Part shown: positions 34,157 through 45,339 of the stretch, piece by piece
How positions within the stretch are numbered: the stretch's first letter is position 1
Layout of the letters: every line of letters begins with the position of its first letter
Origin: Hexactinellida sp. DTS-2022
Lineage: Eukaryota; Porifera; Hexactinellida
Assembly (NCBI GenBank): GCA_028753945.1
Contig: JAPNXP010000003.1
Location: 434,001 to 498,000, forward strand
DNA: 64,000 nucleotides
Direction of reading: 5' to 3'
Program-made: the position numbers and the translations under genes
The notes under the pieces: model-generated
The model's database searches: none
What the model saw: only the letters and a program-made list of their open reading frames with translations
What the model was told of the DNA's origin: nothing

Positions 34157-34957
34157 CAGGGATGGATCCAGCACAAAATATCTGGGGGGGTGCAATGCCC
34201 AGGGTTGGGCCTTTGAATTGTAGACGCCGTAGGAAGCGCCCGCGGGTCAAATGAGCCAGTATTTGGAGGTTCTTTTTTTAAGAACTGCAATGAGAAAGCA
34301 GCTTTCAAGAAAGTTGAAATATATTTAATATACGTCAAAGAAATCTATTCTAAATTCATACACAACTATAAATTAATAATTAATTAATTAAACTATCAAT
34401 TAACCAACAATCACAATGAATCAATAGTTAACGATTTTTCCTGATATTTGATATACAACGTTCCCAAAAGTACTCACAGAAAAGATAGGGAAGAGAAATC
34501 TCATATATTTCTCTTAACCAATCTCGGAAATTGTGCCAGTCCCTAGATATAATTTTCGATTATATTATCATATTCTTGGGCGGGGTGGGCAGTGGCGTAT
34601 CCAGGATTATCGTGAGGGGTCGCTTTGGAGCGGGCGAAGCGAGCAACGGTAAGGGGGGGAGGGGATCTTGGGGACACCCCCCCAGAATTTTTTTGAATCT
34701 TAGACGCTCAAACATCGATGTACAGCTATTCATGTCACATAGTAGGAGGAGTGTAATATTGTGCAGTTGTACCAAAGGTGTTTAGATGTTTAGACATTAT
34801 AAATAACAACATATCCCTTTTGGAAACTAGTTATGAGGGGGGTGTTTGAACACCCAAATCCCCCCTAGATACGCCACTGGGGGGGGTTCGCACTCCCCCT
34901 GAGCCATTTTGGGGGGGGGTGCAACCCCCCTGAACCCCCCCGGTGGATCCATCCCTG
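34157..34957. mobile_element. Non-autonomous hAT element, 801 bp, 8-bp TSD
   Basis: Ends CAGGGATGGATCCA and TGGATCCATCCCTG. Exact duplication TATTCCAA at 34,149-34,156 and 34,958-34,965. Contains a second hAT-type element (34,590-34,879). Confidence 0.93.
34590..34879. mobile_element. Nested hAT-type MITE
   Basis: Ends CAGTGGCGTATCCAGG and CCTAGATACGCCACTG, inserted in the 34,157-34,957 element. The flanks are G-rich, so the duplication (GGGGTGGG versus GGGGGGGT) is not clean. Confidence 0.75.
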
Positions 34958-34997
34958 TATTCCAAAACTTGACGCCTATAGTCTGACTCTGACATCG

Positions 34998-35120
34998 TTA
35001 ATTCTTCTCAAATATCTGCACTTCTTGCCTTAAAACTTTGATCTCCTCCCTTAGTATTTCTATTTTGAGGTTTATCTCCTCTTGGGTTTGTTCACAATGT
35101 TCAGACCGGGCTGTTTCCAG
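34998..35120 (-). pseudogene. Coiled-coil fragment
   Basis: Reads SEHCEQTQEEINLKIEIL and REEIKVLRQEVQIFEKN, then a stop: a clear heptad pattern of about 38 residues. Upstream it runs into a MITE-like segment (AGGCGTAGCCAGGG, 35,120-35,215). It lies downstream of the coiled-coil gene on the same strand but is not obviously part of it. The hAT element at 34,157 ends 32 bp past the stop. Confidence 0.35.
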
Positions 35121-35286
35121 AGGCGTAGCCAGGGTGCGGAACTTGGGGCACAACAAGCCGCACCCAAAAAAAAATGTGTCCACAAAAATGCCCACTAGCG
35201 GAAATGCCGCACCTTCATGCAGGCCTAGCCAATCCTTTGATTAGTATTTCCCTGAATTACAGCAATCAGTAGGTTCGATTTAAATT

Positions 35287-35827
35287 TTAAACTAAGAGAA
35301 ATGGGTTATTATTCAGTTTCAGTTTCAGTTTGCTAAACTGTGCGACAAGTTGGTCCAATATAACTTCGAACTCCGACTCGTTACTAAGAGTACTACACAC
35401 GGGTATAATCTGTTTAGGGAGCTTATCCGGTGTCTCTCTAACATATCCGTTAATAGAGCTAACAGCTGATGAGTCAGCTACTCTCCCCTGCCGTATAAAG
35501 TTATCTAGCTCTCTCACAGTCTCCGTTACACACCCCGGGGCGGATACGGTCCCCTCTCTAATACTCCTAACGAGTCTGCTGTGAGTGTGAGTGAGCATAT
35601 CTCTGTACTCACTGCACCTGCGCTTAACACGCCGTAGCTCCGCCTCCTTGGCTACTATAGTCTCTGAGAACTGAGACCCGATGCTCAGACCGTCCAGCTC
35701 GGATCCGTGTGTCAGAGAGGACCCCAGCAGCTGTTTGGAGCGGACAGAGGCGCGGTAGAGCTCTGTTCCTCGCTCCAGCTCTGCGGCGTGAGGAGTCCTG
35801 TAGGTATCAAATTGTAATCTCAAGTAT
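35287..35827 (-). CDS. Coiled-coil gene, exon 2
   Basis: Starts after the acceptor TTGTTAG, where A-TAC completes the AGA codon begun by exon 1. Reads YLRLQFDTYRTPHAAELERG, then GSSLTHGSELDGLSIGSQF, the helical KEAELRRVKRRCSEYRDML, a middle linker, and FEVILDQLVAQFSKLKLKL, with a stop at 35,287. The exon is GC-richer than its neighbours, suggesting coding constraint. No family recognised. The antisense ORF at 35,330-35,584 is a shadow. Confidence 0.5.
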
Positions 35828-35834
35828 CTAACAA

Positions 35835-35876
<42 letters not shown>

Positions 35877-35884
35877 GAATTTAG

Positions 35885-36022
35885 TCAACTCTCGTTATAA
35901 CGATGTGCGTGGGACCTGTAAATTCCTTCGTTATATCCGGATATTCGTTAGAAGCGGATAATAATTAATTAATGCATTTCCATTTCGTTATACCCGACTT
36001 CGTTATAACGGGAGTTCACTGT
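35885..36022. mobile_element. Tigger-like MITE in the intron
   Basis: Ends GTCAACTCTCGTTATAACGA and TCGTTATAACGGGAGTTCAC, followed by TGTAG. Lies within intron 35,828-36,097; a (TC)n(TA)n tract sits at 35,838-35,875. Confidence 0.8.
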
Positions 36023-36097
36023 AGTAGATATAGCCTACAGGTGAATTTCAATTAATTTCCTCTGCTTGATTTGTAATTTATTGAATCCTTACTATAC

Positions 36098-36789
36098 CTG
36101 TTTCTCTCCACGAACTCGCTGAGCTCTGTCCTGAGCTGCTAAAGAGTGCCGCTGAGAAAGTTCCATTGTCGCTTCGCATCCGACAGCTGCTGCGCCAGAT
36201 CGTCCCTGTGAAGCAGCAAACGCCGGAGACAGCTCTGGAGCCTCTGGCAATGCTTAGAGAGGACGCGCTTATGCTCAGAGAGGACGCGCTTATCCTCCGA
36301 GATTCTGAGGAGCTCCTCTCTCAGCTGTGTCTCCACCCCGACAGCCGGCCGGTCCGTGCTAGTGCCTATCTCGTGTCGGACTATATGTGAGTAGGAGTGC
36401 GCCCTGAGGTCGGAGGCGCAGAGCGGCCGGTGCTCTGAGGGCGGCGGTAGCGGACTCGGGTTGGTGGAGTCGATGAGCTGTAGGCCTGCCATAGCTGCAG
36501 ACTTTGTGTCGGGCGTAGGGGACAGCCTGGTAGGCAAATCAACGGGGTTGTGGTTTGAGGAGAGAGGGAGTGCGGGCTGTGGGGACAAAACTCTACTGGA
36601 GGTGGCCCGTCTCTTGAGGGGGGGGGGCCGCGGGTACTGAGTAACGGGGAGCTTCTTTCTATGTTGTCTCGACTGTGTCTTGTCGGCTGTAGGTTCGCTG
36701 AGAACATGTTTGCGAGACCGTTTTACTTTACATAAATAATCATCCAAAGATTCTATATCTTCTCGAATTCGCTTACTTCCAATATTCAT
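36098..36789 (-). CDS. Coiled-coil gene, exon 1, with an in-frame TAG
   Basis: ATG 36,789: MNIGSKRIREDIESLDDYL, a basic KVKRSRKHV, a Pro/Ser-rich low-complexity middle, then a coiled coil (EELLRISEDKRVLSEHKRVL and HCQRLQSCLRRLLLHRDDL). A TAG lies at 36,139-36,141; the same frame continues with QLRTELSEFVERNR to a donor AG/GTATAG at 36,097, joining exon 2 in phase. Exon lengths 692 + 541 bp give 411 codons. Options: a nonsense allele, TAG read-through (next codons CAG CTC) or a sequencing error. The 20.2-kb ORF shares its N-terminal motif. Function unknown; a structural coiled-coil role is a guess. Confidence 0.5.
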
Positions 36790-36799
36790 TATTATGATT

Positions 36800-38060
36800 C
36801 AAAACGATGATGTTCCATTTGTTACAATTTATATTCACTATAATCTACTTAGGTGGTCTGTCACACTTAGAATGACTAATCGGAATTTTCTATAAATATC
36901 TCGAATTCTAAAAAATTATGATTAGTCATTCGAGTGGTAGCCTACCCCGTGCTACTAGTTAGTACTGTTTCGTAAAAATATGTCCGGGTGTAATAAAATG
37001 TCCGGATATATATAAGGACATTCTATTACAGACCTGGATATCACTGTAATAAAATTCCAGTTGTAAAATAATGTCTAGGAAGCTATAAATAAGTAGACTG
37101 TCTAATTAATTTACTAAATATCATATTATTACCCTAGTCAGTAGTCACCCTTGCAATGGATATAGGTATAGTGATAATGATGGAGTGGTGTTCGGCTAAT
37201 AGCAATTGCATATTATATATACGACCCCTTCCATACCTGCCAACCGTACAGGGATTCCCTGTACAGTACAGGGATTTTGACCATTTTGGCTGGACCGTAC
37301 AGGGATTTTTAAATTTGTATTGTACATGGATTTTAGCTAGGGAAAAATTATTGATTGCGAGTCTATTAATACCTAAACATGTCTACACCATCTAAATATA
37401 GCATTTTGTTTTGTGTAAATAATCTGTTCCTATTCAAGCATACAGGGATTCCCTGTACAGTCTCTTTACAAGAAAGATTTTTTGGGGTGTACAAGGGATT
37501 TTGGCCAATGTACATAATTGTAATTGTAATTGTAATTGAAAAACACAAATCCCTATAATTGTAATTGTAAATGTAGTTGAAATACACAAATTCCTATAAT
37601 TGTAATTGTAATTGTAATTATAAAGGACTAATCCATTTTGGAAATTTTGATTGTAATAAATTATTCTTAAAAGCAGACCGAAAAATTGTCGATTACACGT
37701 TTTCTAGTGTTATTTATTAAAATATAAATTATTAGACACCAGTATGGCTTGGCTTGACATTTTTGCTACACTTCTAATCGGGGATTGATTTTACATGAAT
37801 AAATGGCTTCACTTTGTAATCATGAGGGTATATACGTAATATTGAGCATTCAGTACTCAGCCATCTACCTACTCATAGTATTGGATTCAATTATAACTGT
37901 AATTAATTTACTTTTTTGACATAATTGTAATTGTATTGTAATCGTAACTATAATTGAAAAACACAAAAAAGTATAATTGTAATTGTAATTGTAATTGGGA
38001 AACACAAATCCTTATAATTGTAATTGTCTTTGTAGTTGAAAATTATAATTGAACCCAACC
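36800..38060. other. Intergenic DNA with foldback and (TAATTG)n repeats
   Basis: 37,230-37,510 has several ACAGGGATTCCCTGTACA copies, which are palindromic. 37,515-37,625 and 37,925-38,050 are (AATTGT)n blocks with GAAAAACACAAATCCC between. No gene seen. Confidence 0.5.
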
Positions 38061-38094
38061 CTGTCGTCAGGGATATGTCTCAAATAGGTTGGTA

Positions 38095-38230
38095 GGTGTG
38101 CCTTCGGTCTCGGTCGCTTCGCGACGGGTCACTCTTTCACAAAGGTCGCTTTGCGACCTTTGTTCGTTCGTGTTAGGCACTACGCGACACAATAAATGGC
38201 CGCTTCGCGGCCTTTCCCCCCTCAAAAAAC
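38095..38230 (-). repeat. Palindrome-rich tail of the dispersed repeat family
   Basis: CCTTCGGTCTCGGTCGCTTC...GGCCGCTTCGCGGCC: three nested short palindromes (TCGCTTCGCGA, AGGTCGCTTTGCGACCT, GGCCGCTTCGCGGCC). A diverged copy without the microsatellite end. Confidence 0.75.
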
Positions 38231-38764
38231 CCATTAATATTAATAATGTGTAAGTTAACCTGTGGCTTGTAAATAACACACTACTACTTAAAGTTAAAGT
38301 ATGTGTCATCTCTTTTTGTCAAAATCCTCGAGAAATATTTTTCAAAAAATCTAGCATGTTGATATATTATTGTGCTCTTGTTGGATTTCTAATTAATATG
38401 TTCTATTAATATGTTCTAAATATTAAATACAAAGACTACAGGGTTTGATATTTTCCTCAAAATCATTGCGGCAGTCTACGGTTAATTCATTTCAGTATGT
38501 TGTTATTTGGAAGAGGATATTTATTAACCCAAGTTTTATCTTCTGCATCGTTCTAACCCGCGCGCGTAAATTTTAGAACAATTAATTGCGTACTCTCCTC
38601 AAGTTTTCATTTATAACTAATTCATTCTGGGCTATGATTCTTTAATGCAACATTAGGTACTTTAATTAATGGCTAGAAATTATTATACGTAATTAATTAA
38701 TCAGTAATTGTATTGCAAAGTAATTTACTAACCCTGGATCTAACATCTGCATAATAATGGTTTA

Positions 38765-39985
38765 AGTATATACTTAGTACTTAAGTACTGTTGTATGACA
38801 GTTTTACTACCATGACAGACTTACTACCTCTATTACTAGTACCATGGATGTTCTCTATCCATGACAGTTTTACTACCTTACATGACAGAATTAATACCCT
38901 TTGATCTTGACTTGACTATTACTATGCATTTTTAATTAATGGTTTCTTTCTTTCTTCTACTTGACTAATACAAACAGCATGTATTCAATATTATCAATAT
39001 AGCAAATATTAACTTGTATCTTTAAAAGTTTTTTATTGAATTTGACTTGCTCAATTATTTATATAATTGACATTTCCACATCCGCCTTCCCCGTATTCAT
39101 TATTCACTACGTTAATTAATATGTATAGCATTGTGAACGGCATAGCAAATAGATAATTATTCTATCATCGGAGATAGGACCTTTTAATGGATTTAACAAT
39201 ACATACATAACAAACCTATTGGGAAATCTGATAATATATTACGCTCTACTCAATAATCATTGCATCACTGAAGCTGTCTGTGTAAAAAAAGTTGTATATG
39301 ACTATGTATCCAGGCACGTAGCTACGGGGGGGCAAGGGGGGGCGACCGCCCCCCCAAAAGTACTTCTCGCCCCCCCTCCCAAGAGGATTAGGAAGTGTTC
39401 GTTATAGTAAATTAAGTGATTCGTCCCCCACTTGCCCCCCCGACTCCCTGCACTTGCCCCCCCAACATAAAACTTGCCCCCCTGAATTACATACTCTAGC
39501 TACGTGCCTGTATGTATCATGTCAATAACTTCACCAAGTTGATAGCCTGAGGCACGCATTTTAAAATTTCGTCTCGCGAATTTTGTTGAGTTCAATAAAT
39601 CGATCGGCAAAATTTCATGGGAAAGAAAATTCACAAGCTTTGAATATTCAGAGATATTTATTATTGTATGTGATTTATTGAATCAATACTATAATTTGTG
39701 TACTTTCTTAAATTGATGAATAGAATAAATATAAATGAATTACCATTTGCTATATTGAATACAGAATACATGCTGTTTGTATTTTGTCAAGTAGAAAGAA
39801 AGAAAGAAACCATTAATTAAAAGTGCATAGTAATAATCAAGTCAAGATCAAAGGGTAGTAATTCTGTCATGTAAGGTAGTAAAACTGTCATGGATAGAGA
39901 ACATCCATGGTACTAGTAATAGAGGTAGTAAGTCTGTCATGGTAGTAAAACTGTCATACAACGGTACTAAGTACGTACTTAACTT
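38765..39985. mobile_element. Foldback element with about 220-bp inverted repeats
   Basis: Left arm (38,765-39,000) and right arm (39,755-39,985) are inverted copies, e.g. TTGTATGACAGTTTTACTAC, CCATGGATGTTCTCTATCC and GATCTTGACTTGA against their complements. The interior is non-coding and carries a 200-bp hAT MITE. Target duplication not resolved. Confidence 0.8.
39311..39510. mobile_element. hAT MITE, 200 bp, 8-bp TSD
   Basis: Ends CAGGCACGTAGCTACG and TAGCTACGTGCCTG. Exact duplication TATGTATC at 39,303-39,310 and 39,511-39,518. Nested in the foldback element. Confidence 0.93.
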
Positions 39986-40026
39986 CTTAGTGAATACGGG
40001 CCCTGCAGGTCATATTTCATATATTA

Positions 40027-40142
40027 AAAAAACTACTATTCGCATGCGAATAACTTACTATTCGCATGCGAATTAGTTACTATTCGCATGCGAATTAGTT
40101 ACTATTCGCATGTGAATTAGTTACTATTTGCATGCGAATAAG
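40027..40142. repeat. 22-bp tandem repeat with ATTCGCATGCGAAT palindrome
   Basis: Five copies of TTACTATTCGCATGCGAA-type units just upstream of the KDZ coding start; may be a subterminal repeat of that transposon. Confidence 0.85.
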
Positions 40143-40323
40143 CGTTGATATTTCATTATTAATTATCATCTTGCAATATTAGTTTGGTAAATATCTTACA
40201 AGAAATGTCTCAACAATTCTCAACAGTACATCCAACCCATAAGAAACGTAAACTCGTTCAAGAGGAAAACATTTCCCAATTACAATCAATTGATGTTGGT
40301 TCGATACAGATATCACATTTACC

Positions 40324-41734
40324 TGTCACGAAATATTCGGTCCGGGGTAAATTTGGTCCGGCCGGACCTAAAATTTCCCGGACCGAATATTTCAGACATT
40401 TTTGGTCCGGGTTTGCAAAATGTCCGGCCGGACTAAATATTTCAGATGTTTTTGGTCCGGGCTATTTTTCGTTCCGGCCGGACCAAATATATCAGAAATA
40501 TTTGGTCCGGGTTGATTCTTAATATTATTTTAGAATGTTAAGATATCTTGCATTTGATTGCCCCAATTCATCGAATATGCATTGTATAACAGAAAATAGA
40601 CAGAATGTAATGTGTTCCGTTAGAAAATTGACTTGGAAGAGTTGTCTAGTTTAACATTATTTTTTTCGTCCGGTGGATCTTTTAAGCGGAGTATGCGTTT
40701 TTCAGGTCACAGGTTTATAAACATTGCACAATTTTGGTACCAGTCTCGACTTTCTACAGTCACTGGTTTGTACCGAACGTGCTGTGCTCAGGGATGGAAA
40801 CAGCCAAGCTGTTAACAGCCACTGGCTGTTAACAGCAAAGGAAAATCGAAGCTGTTAACAGCTAGATGCTGACCAATACAATAATTTAAATATTATTATA
40901 TAATCATTTAGTTTCAAATTTCACTGTTATCTAAATACGATATAGAATTCGAATTTAAACATTTTTGAGTATAATTTTCTTTGCTTGTCCCTTTTCCTTA
41001 ATTTTTATTGGTACAATTATTGAATTGGCTGTTAACAGCTCACATTGGCTGTTAACAGCTCAAAATGGGCTGTTAACAGCTTAAATTGGCGTTAATTAAC
41101 AACCTAAAGGCGACTTAAATGCAGTTAAGGTTAATGCCAATTGGGGACGAATTCTTGGCTGTTAACAGCAAACAGCCAAAATGGCTGTTAACAGCAAACA
41201 GCCAAAATGGCTGTTAACAGCAGATTCACCACCCCTGGAGCCTGTGCTGCAAACAGACAGACAGACAAACAGACATCAATCCTCGCTTAGTAAATAAAAT
41301 GAGAGGCACTGCACTAACTATTAGTCTATTATGTACTCATATAACAAGAATATACACAAGTTAATGGAGTCACACACAACATACTTGTGAGCCTCGTTCA
41401 ACTCGCGAACCATTGTATGAAGACCCCTGCTAAATGCGTACTATAGTAGATTTTCAAATAATTCTTAGTAAATTCAATTAACTGTCTATATTCTAAAATA
41501 ATATTAAGAATCAACCCGGACCAAATATTTCTGATATATTTGGTCCGGCCGGACCGAAAATAGCCCGGACCAAAAACATCTGAAATATTTAGTCCGGCCG
41601 GACATTTTGCAAACCCGGACCAAAAATGTCTGAAATATTCGGTCCGGGAAATTTTATGTCCGGCCGGACCAAATATTTCTGATATATTTGGTCCGGCCGG
41701 ACCAAATATACCCCGGACCAAATATTTCGTGACA
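40324..41734. mobile_element. TGT...ACA foldback element in the KDZ exon, 4-bp TSD
   Basis: Ends TGTCACGAAATATTCGG and AATATTTCGTGACA; inverted repeats of about 200 bp full of GGTCCGGCCGGACC-type palindromes (40,335-40,520 and 41,510-41,734). Duplication TACC at 40,320-40,323 and 41,735-41,738. TGT/ACA ends and a 4-bp duplication again fit an integrase-type mechanism. The interior is non-coding and holds a MITE with GCTGTTAACAGC repeats. Confidence 0.85.
40790..41240. mobile_element. MITE with many GCTGTTAACAGC palindromes
   Basis: Left end CAGGGATGGAAACAGCC, right end near CACCACCCCTG. At least nine copies of the 12-bp palindrome GCTGTTAACAGC or one-base variants lie in the two arms. Confidence 0.7.
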
Positions 41735-42074
41735 TACCAACTCCAAATTCTTCGCAAGGCCAATCTTTGACTAAATTAGATTCGTTATACTATCCCACTT
41801 CAAATGACATTTCTACAGAATTAGCAAGAATAGAATTATTACAGACGACCTTTGAAGATGACTGCCAAGATGAACATGGTTTAGCTAGCGTTGAAATATC
41901 AATCCTTGATCAATATATAAGCCTCCTCTTAAAGGATTCCTTATTTTTTAATCTATCTCAATCAAACGCGGTCGTCTTTGAAGATTATAAATGGAATCAA
42001 GGTTAGTTTCAGATAAAATTTAACATTAATAAACCAATTACTACTATGTATATTTTACTTTTGGATTGTCCAAA

Positions 42075-42892
42075 TAGGGAAACTTTTACTGTCCAAAAGA
42101 TTCATAATACTGGATTTAGAGAAACAATTTTGCAAAACATGTCAATCATCTGATTGTATTCACGGCATAGCCTATGAACAGTGTAAATGTCTGATAACAT
42201 TAGAAACTATAGATGCTTATTTCACAAAAACTATAGCATATGGTAGACACTGCTCATATAATATTGATTGACAATATTGGCATAGGAAGTCATGTATACT
42301 ACTTCCAAGAGAATAAATGGTACTGTGAAACTTGTGAGAAAGTTTGCAAAGTTAAATCAATAATAAATAGCCTCCATGAACATATTTCTCCCCCGATAGC
42401 TAATAACTTTAATCCGAAAACTGAATCAAAATCTATTTCGAGTACTCCGATCCCGTTTACTCTGCCACCATCTCTTTCAAATATTTATAAAGAACAACTA
42501 TTATCCGGTTTATATCTTCCTAACAATTTATACCCGAAGAGATAGTCCAAAGGTGTCCTTAGGGGTATGAATACCTCGCATCAAATGTGAAATTAGAACA
42601 AACAGGGATAATTGTTTATCTAGAAAACGAAGTTCGGGAGTACAAGCTACACAATGGTATAGTTATTTGCGTATATTATTAAATTACAGTGTTCATTTTA
42701 TGCTGTTAATGAATCTAATCTTGTAGTATACAGTTCAACTTGCAACGGTTGCTGTCAATGTAGAATTGATTATCAAGGCCACAGTAGTCTCCTGATGAAT
42801 GTAAATAATAAATATTTGGTTCACTATGGTCTCCTATTTGAGTATAGTGAACTAATGACTGTTTCAAGAAATCCTCTTTATAGCTTCTTAAG
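42075..42892 (+). pseudogene. KDZ transposase zinc-rich and CxC exons
   Basis: 42,080-42,235 reads KLLLSKRFIILDLEKQFCKT and CIHGIAYEQC; 42,240-42,370 reads ENKWYCETCEKVCKV and LHEH in another frame. 42,728-42,892 reads STCNGCCQCRIDYQGH and VHYGLLFEYSELM, the KDZ CxC region (C-x-C-x-x-x-Y-D/Q-G...Y-x-L-L), then a donor at 42,893. Internal frame breaks make this part non-functional. Confidence 0.6.
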
Positions 42893-42900
42893 GTATTAAA

Positions 42901-43980
42901 TATACGAGCCCTTCGGTCTCGGTCGCTTTGCGACGGATCACTCTCTCACAAAAGTCGCTTCGCGACTTTTGTTCGTTCTTGTAAGGCACTACGCAATACA
43001 ATTAACGGCCGCTTCGCGGCCTTTCCCTCCAAAAAAGCAATCACATTACTAATGAGAATTAATAGCTCAATAAATTTCAGTTGCACGATAAGAAAGCTCG
43101 AATCAAAAGAATACTAAAAGAAAAACAGGCAATAGAATAGACAAATGATTGATTGGTTATATTAATTTATTTTCAATCAATCAAATTGGAGCTTCAGAAA
43201 ATATTTCTATTATGCATAATCTATTTATACTAATTGATGAAATCTGCTAATCCATACTAACAAACCCTCGAATTTAATTGGCTAACATATTTTGTCACCT
43301 TCAAATGTGAATATTTCTCTTCAAAAACCAATAGATCGTTGTCGCAGTACAGAATTACCCCTGTATAAAAATTTTCAGCTTTCTGGGACTCGTAGTCTTT
43401 CCAATCAATTCTGGACAAACACACACACAAACAAACAAACAAACAACAATTCCTCTTTTTATATACGAGCCCTTCGGTCTCGGTCGCTTTGCGACGGATC
43501 ACTCTCTCACAAAAGTCGCTTCGCGACTTTTATTTGTTCGTGTTAGGCACTACAGGATACAATTAACGGCCGCTTCGCGGCCTTTCCCTCCCCAAAAAGC
43601 AATCACATTAATAATGAGTTTTAATAGCTCAATAAATTTCAGTTGCACGATAAGAAAGCTCGAATCCAAATAAAACTAAAAGAAAAACAGGCAATAGAAT
43701 AGACAAATTATTGATTGGTTAAATGAATTTATTTTCAATCAATCAAATTGCAGCCTCAAAAATTATTTCTATTATGCACAATCTATTTATACTAATTGAT
43801 GAAATCTGCTAATCCATACTAACAAACCCTCGAATTTAATTGGCTAACATATTTTGTCACCTTCAAATGTGAACATTTCTCTTCAAAAACCAATAGATCG
43901 TTGTCGCAGTACAAAATTACCCCTGTATACAAATTTTCAGCTTTCTGGGACTCGTAGTCTTTCCAATCAATTCTGGACAA

Positions 43981-44011
<31 letters not shown>

Positions 44012-44604
44012 AACACACAACAATTCCTCTTTTTATATACGAGCCCTTCGGTCTCGGTCGCTTCGCGACGGATTACTCTCTCACAAAAGTCGCTTCGCGA
44101 CTTTTGTTCGTTCGTGTTAGGCACTACGCAATAGAATTAACGGCCGCTTCGCGCCCTTTCCCTCCCCAAAAGCAATCACATTAATAATGAATTTTAAAAG
44201 CTCAATAAATTTCAGTTACACGATAAGAAAGCTCGAATCAAAATAATACCAAAAGAAAAACAGGCAATAGAATAGACAAATGATTGATTGGTTAAATGAA
44301 TTTATTTTCAATCAATCAAATTGGAGCCTCAGAAATATTTCTATTATGCACAATCTATTTATACTAATTGATGAAATCTGCCAATCCATACTTACAACCC
44401 TCGAATTTAATTGCTAACAAATTTTGTCACCTTCAAATGTGAATATTTCTCTTCAAAAACCAATAGATCGTTGTCGCAGTACAAAATTACCCCTGTATAC
44501 AAATTTTCAGCTTTCTAGGACTCGTAGTCTTTCCAATTAATTCTGGACAAACAAACAAACACACAAACAAACACACAAACACACAACAATTCCTCTTTTT
44601 ATAT
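42901..44604 (-). repeat. Three tandem copies of a ~565-bp dispersed repeat in a KDZ intron
   Basis: Copies at about 42,901-43,460, 43,462-44,036 and 44,037-44,604 abut exactly at TATATA/CGAGCCCTTCGG. In reverse complement each unit is: TATATAAAAAGAGGAATTG, a (TTTG/TG)n microsatellite, a ~320-bp AT-rich body (GACTACGAGTCC, AATTAAATTCGAGGG), and a GC-rich tail with three short palindromes (GGCCGCGAAGCGGCC, AAAGTCGCGAAGCGACTTT, GTCGCGAAGCGAC). Related copies: 38.1, 54.0-56.2 and 62.6-63.4 kb. The recurring ~48-residue ORF in the body is not evidence of coding; copies differ at its ends. Confidence 0.85.
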
Positions 44605-44626
44605 AGAGATAGATAGATAGATGAGA

Positions 44627-44795
44627 ATACTTATCCACCGAGCATCGGTAGCACTGATCATCGGCGTTTGTATTAAAAATGCTCGCTACTTTCTACCGAT
44701 TGTTTTTTTATGTTTATAAAAAACATCATCGGTAGAAAGTAGCGAGATTTTTAATACAAACGCCGATGATCGGTGGATAAGTATTCTCTAAATGT
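44627..44795. mobile_element. Foldback MITE
   Basis: Arms GAGAATACTTATCCACCGA and its complement at 44,772-44,790; inner arms CGGCGTTTGTATTAAAAAT and TACTTTCTACCGATG are inverted as well. Confidence 0.85.
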
Positions 44796-45339
44796 ATATA
44801 CCAGTCTTCTTAACCGGTGGGAAATAGAGCTTTGGGGAAAATATAGTTTATACGTAATAAATATTTTCTATAAACTCTTCGTGTTGTATTTTCGACCCTC
44901 CTCGCGAATACTCACAATACTAAACAAATTAGAGGCCCCTCATTTTCCGGCCAGTAAATAAGTGGCACAATCATAATTGAGTGGCTAAGAATTATCGATT
45001 TTTTAATGTCCAGAAGTCTTGTTAGATGACAGTATAGTTATGTCCCCCTTGTTTATAAAAAACTCTACTGAGATATTAGATGAGATATATTCGTTGTATA
45101 ACGTTTTGACAGAAGATCATATTGAGGTAGGAAAAGATTGATTGGCTTGTCTGATCTAACGTGGGAAATTTCACTGAAAATGTTAAGAATCACTGGCATG
45201 TGATATAATAAATTTTTTAATCCCTTTACTGGCTCATGAGGTTACTTAGGGAGATTGACAAATTTATTTTACTTATAATCCGAATAAAAACATGTGCTAG
45301 TATAATATATTTGATCTTTAATTAATATATTAATCAATG

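Larger units (their letters stand above)
40205..42006 (+). pseudogene. KDZ transposase N-terminal exon, split by an insertion
   Basis: ATG 40,205: MSQQFSTVHPTHKKRKLVQE, then SIQISHLP before the insertion 40,324-41,734. After it the same frame goes on: PTPNSSQGQSLTKLDSLYY and LARIELLQTTFEDDCQDEH, to a donor G/GTTAGT at about 42,003. Taking out the insert and one TACC duplication leaves an uninterrupted frame, so the exon was coding when the insertion happened. It is a lead-in region without catalytic motifs. Confidence 0.65.

Noticed and set aside
33918-34223. ORF beginning in (GT)n and running into a hAT element
   Set aside because: Composition artefact across a microsatellite and a transposon end.
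40184-40522. 112-codon ORF with FGPAG/GPGYF-like repeats after the KDZ start
   Set aside because: The second half is translation of the GGTCCGGCCGGACC palindromes of the inserted element; only the first 40 codons belong to KDZ.
43257-44124. Repeated ~50-residue ORF (WKDYESQKAE...) in the dispersed repeat copies
   Set aside because: Copies share it because they share DNA; ends, starts and frames differ and no family is recognisable, so coding is not supported.
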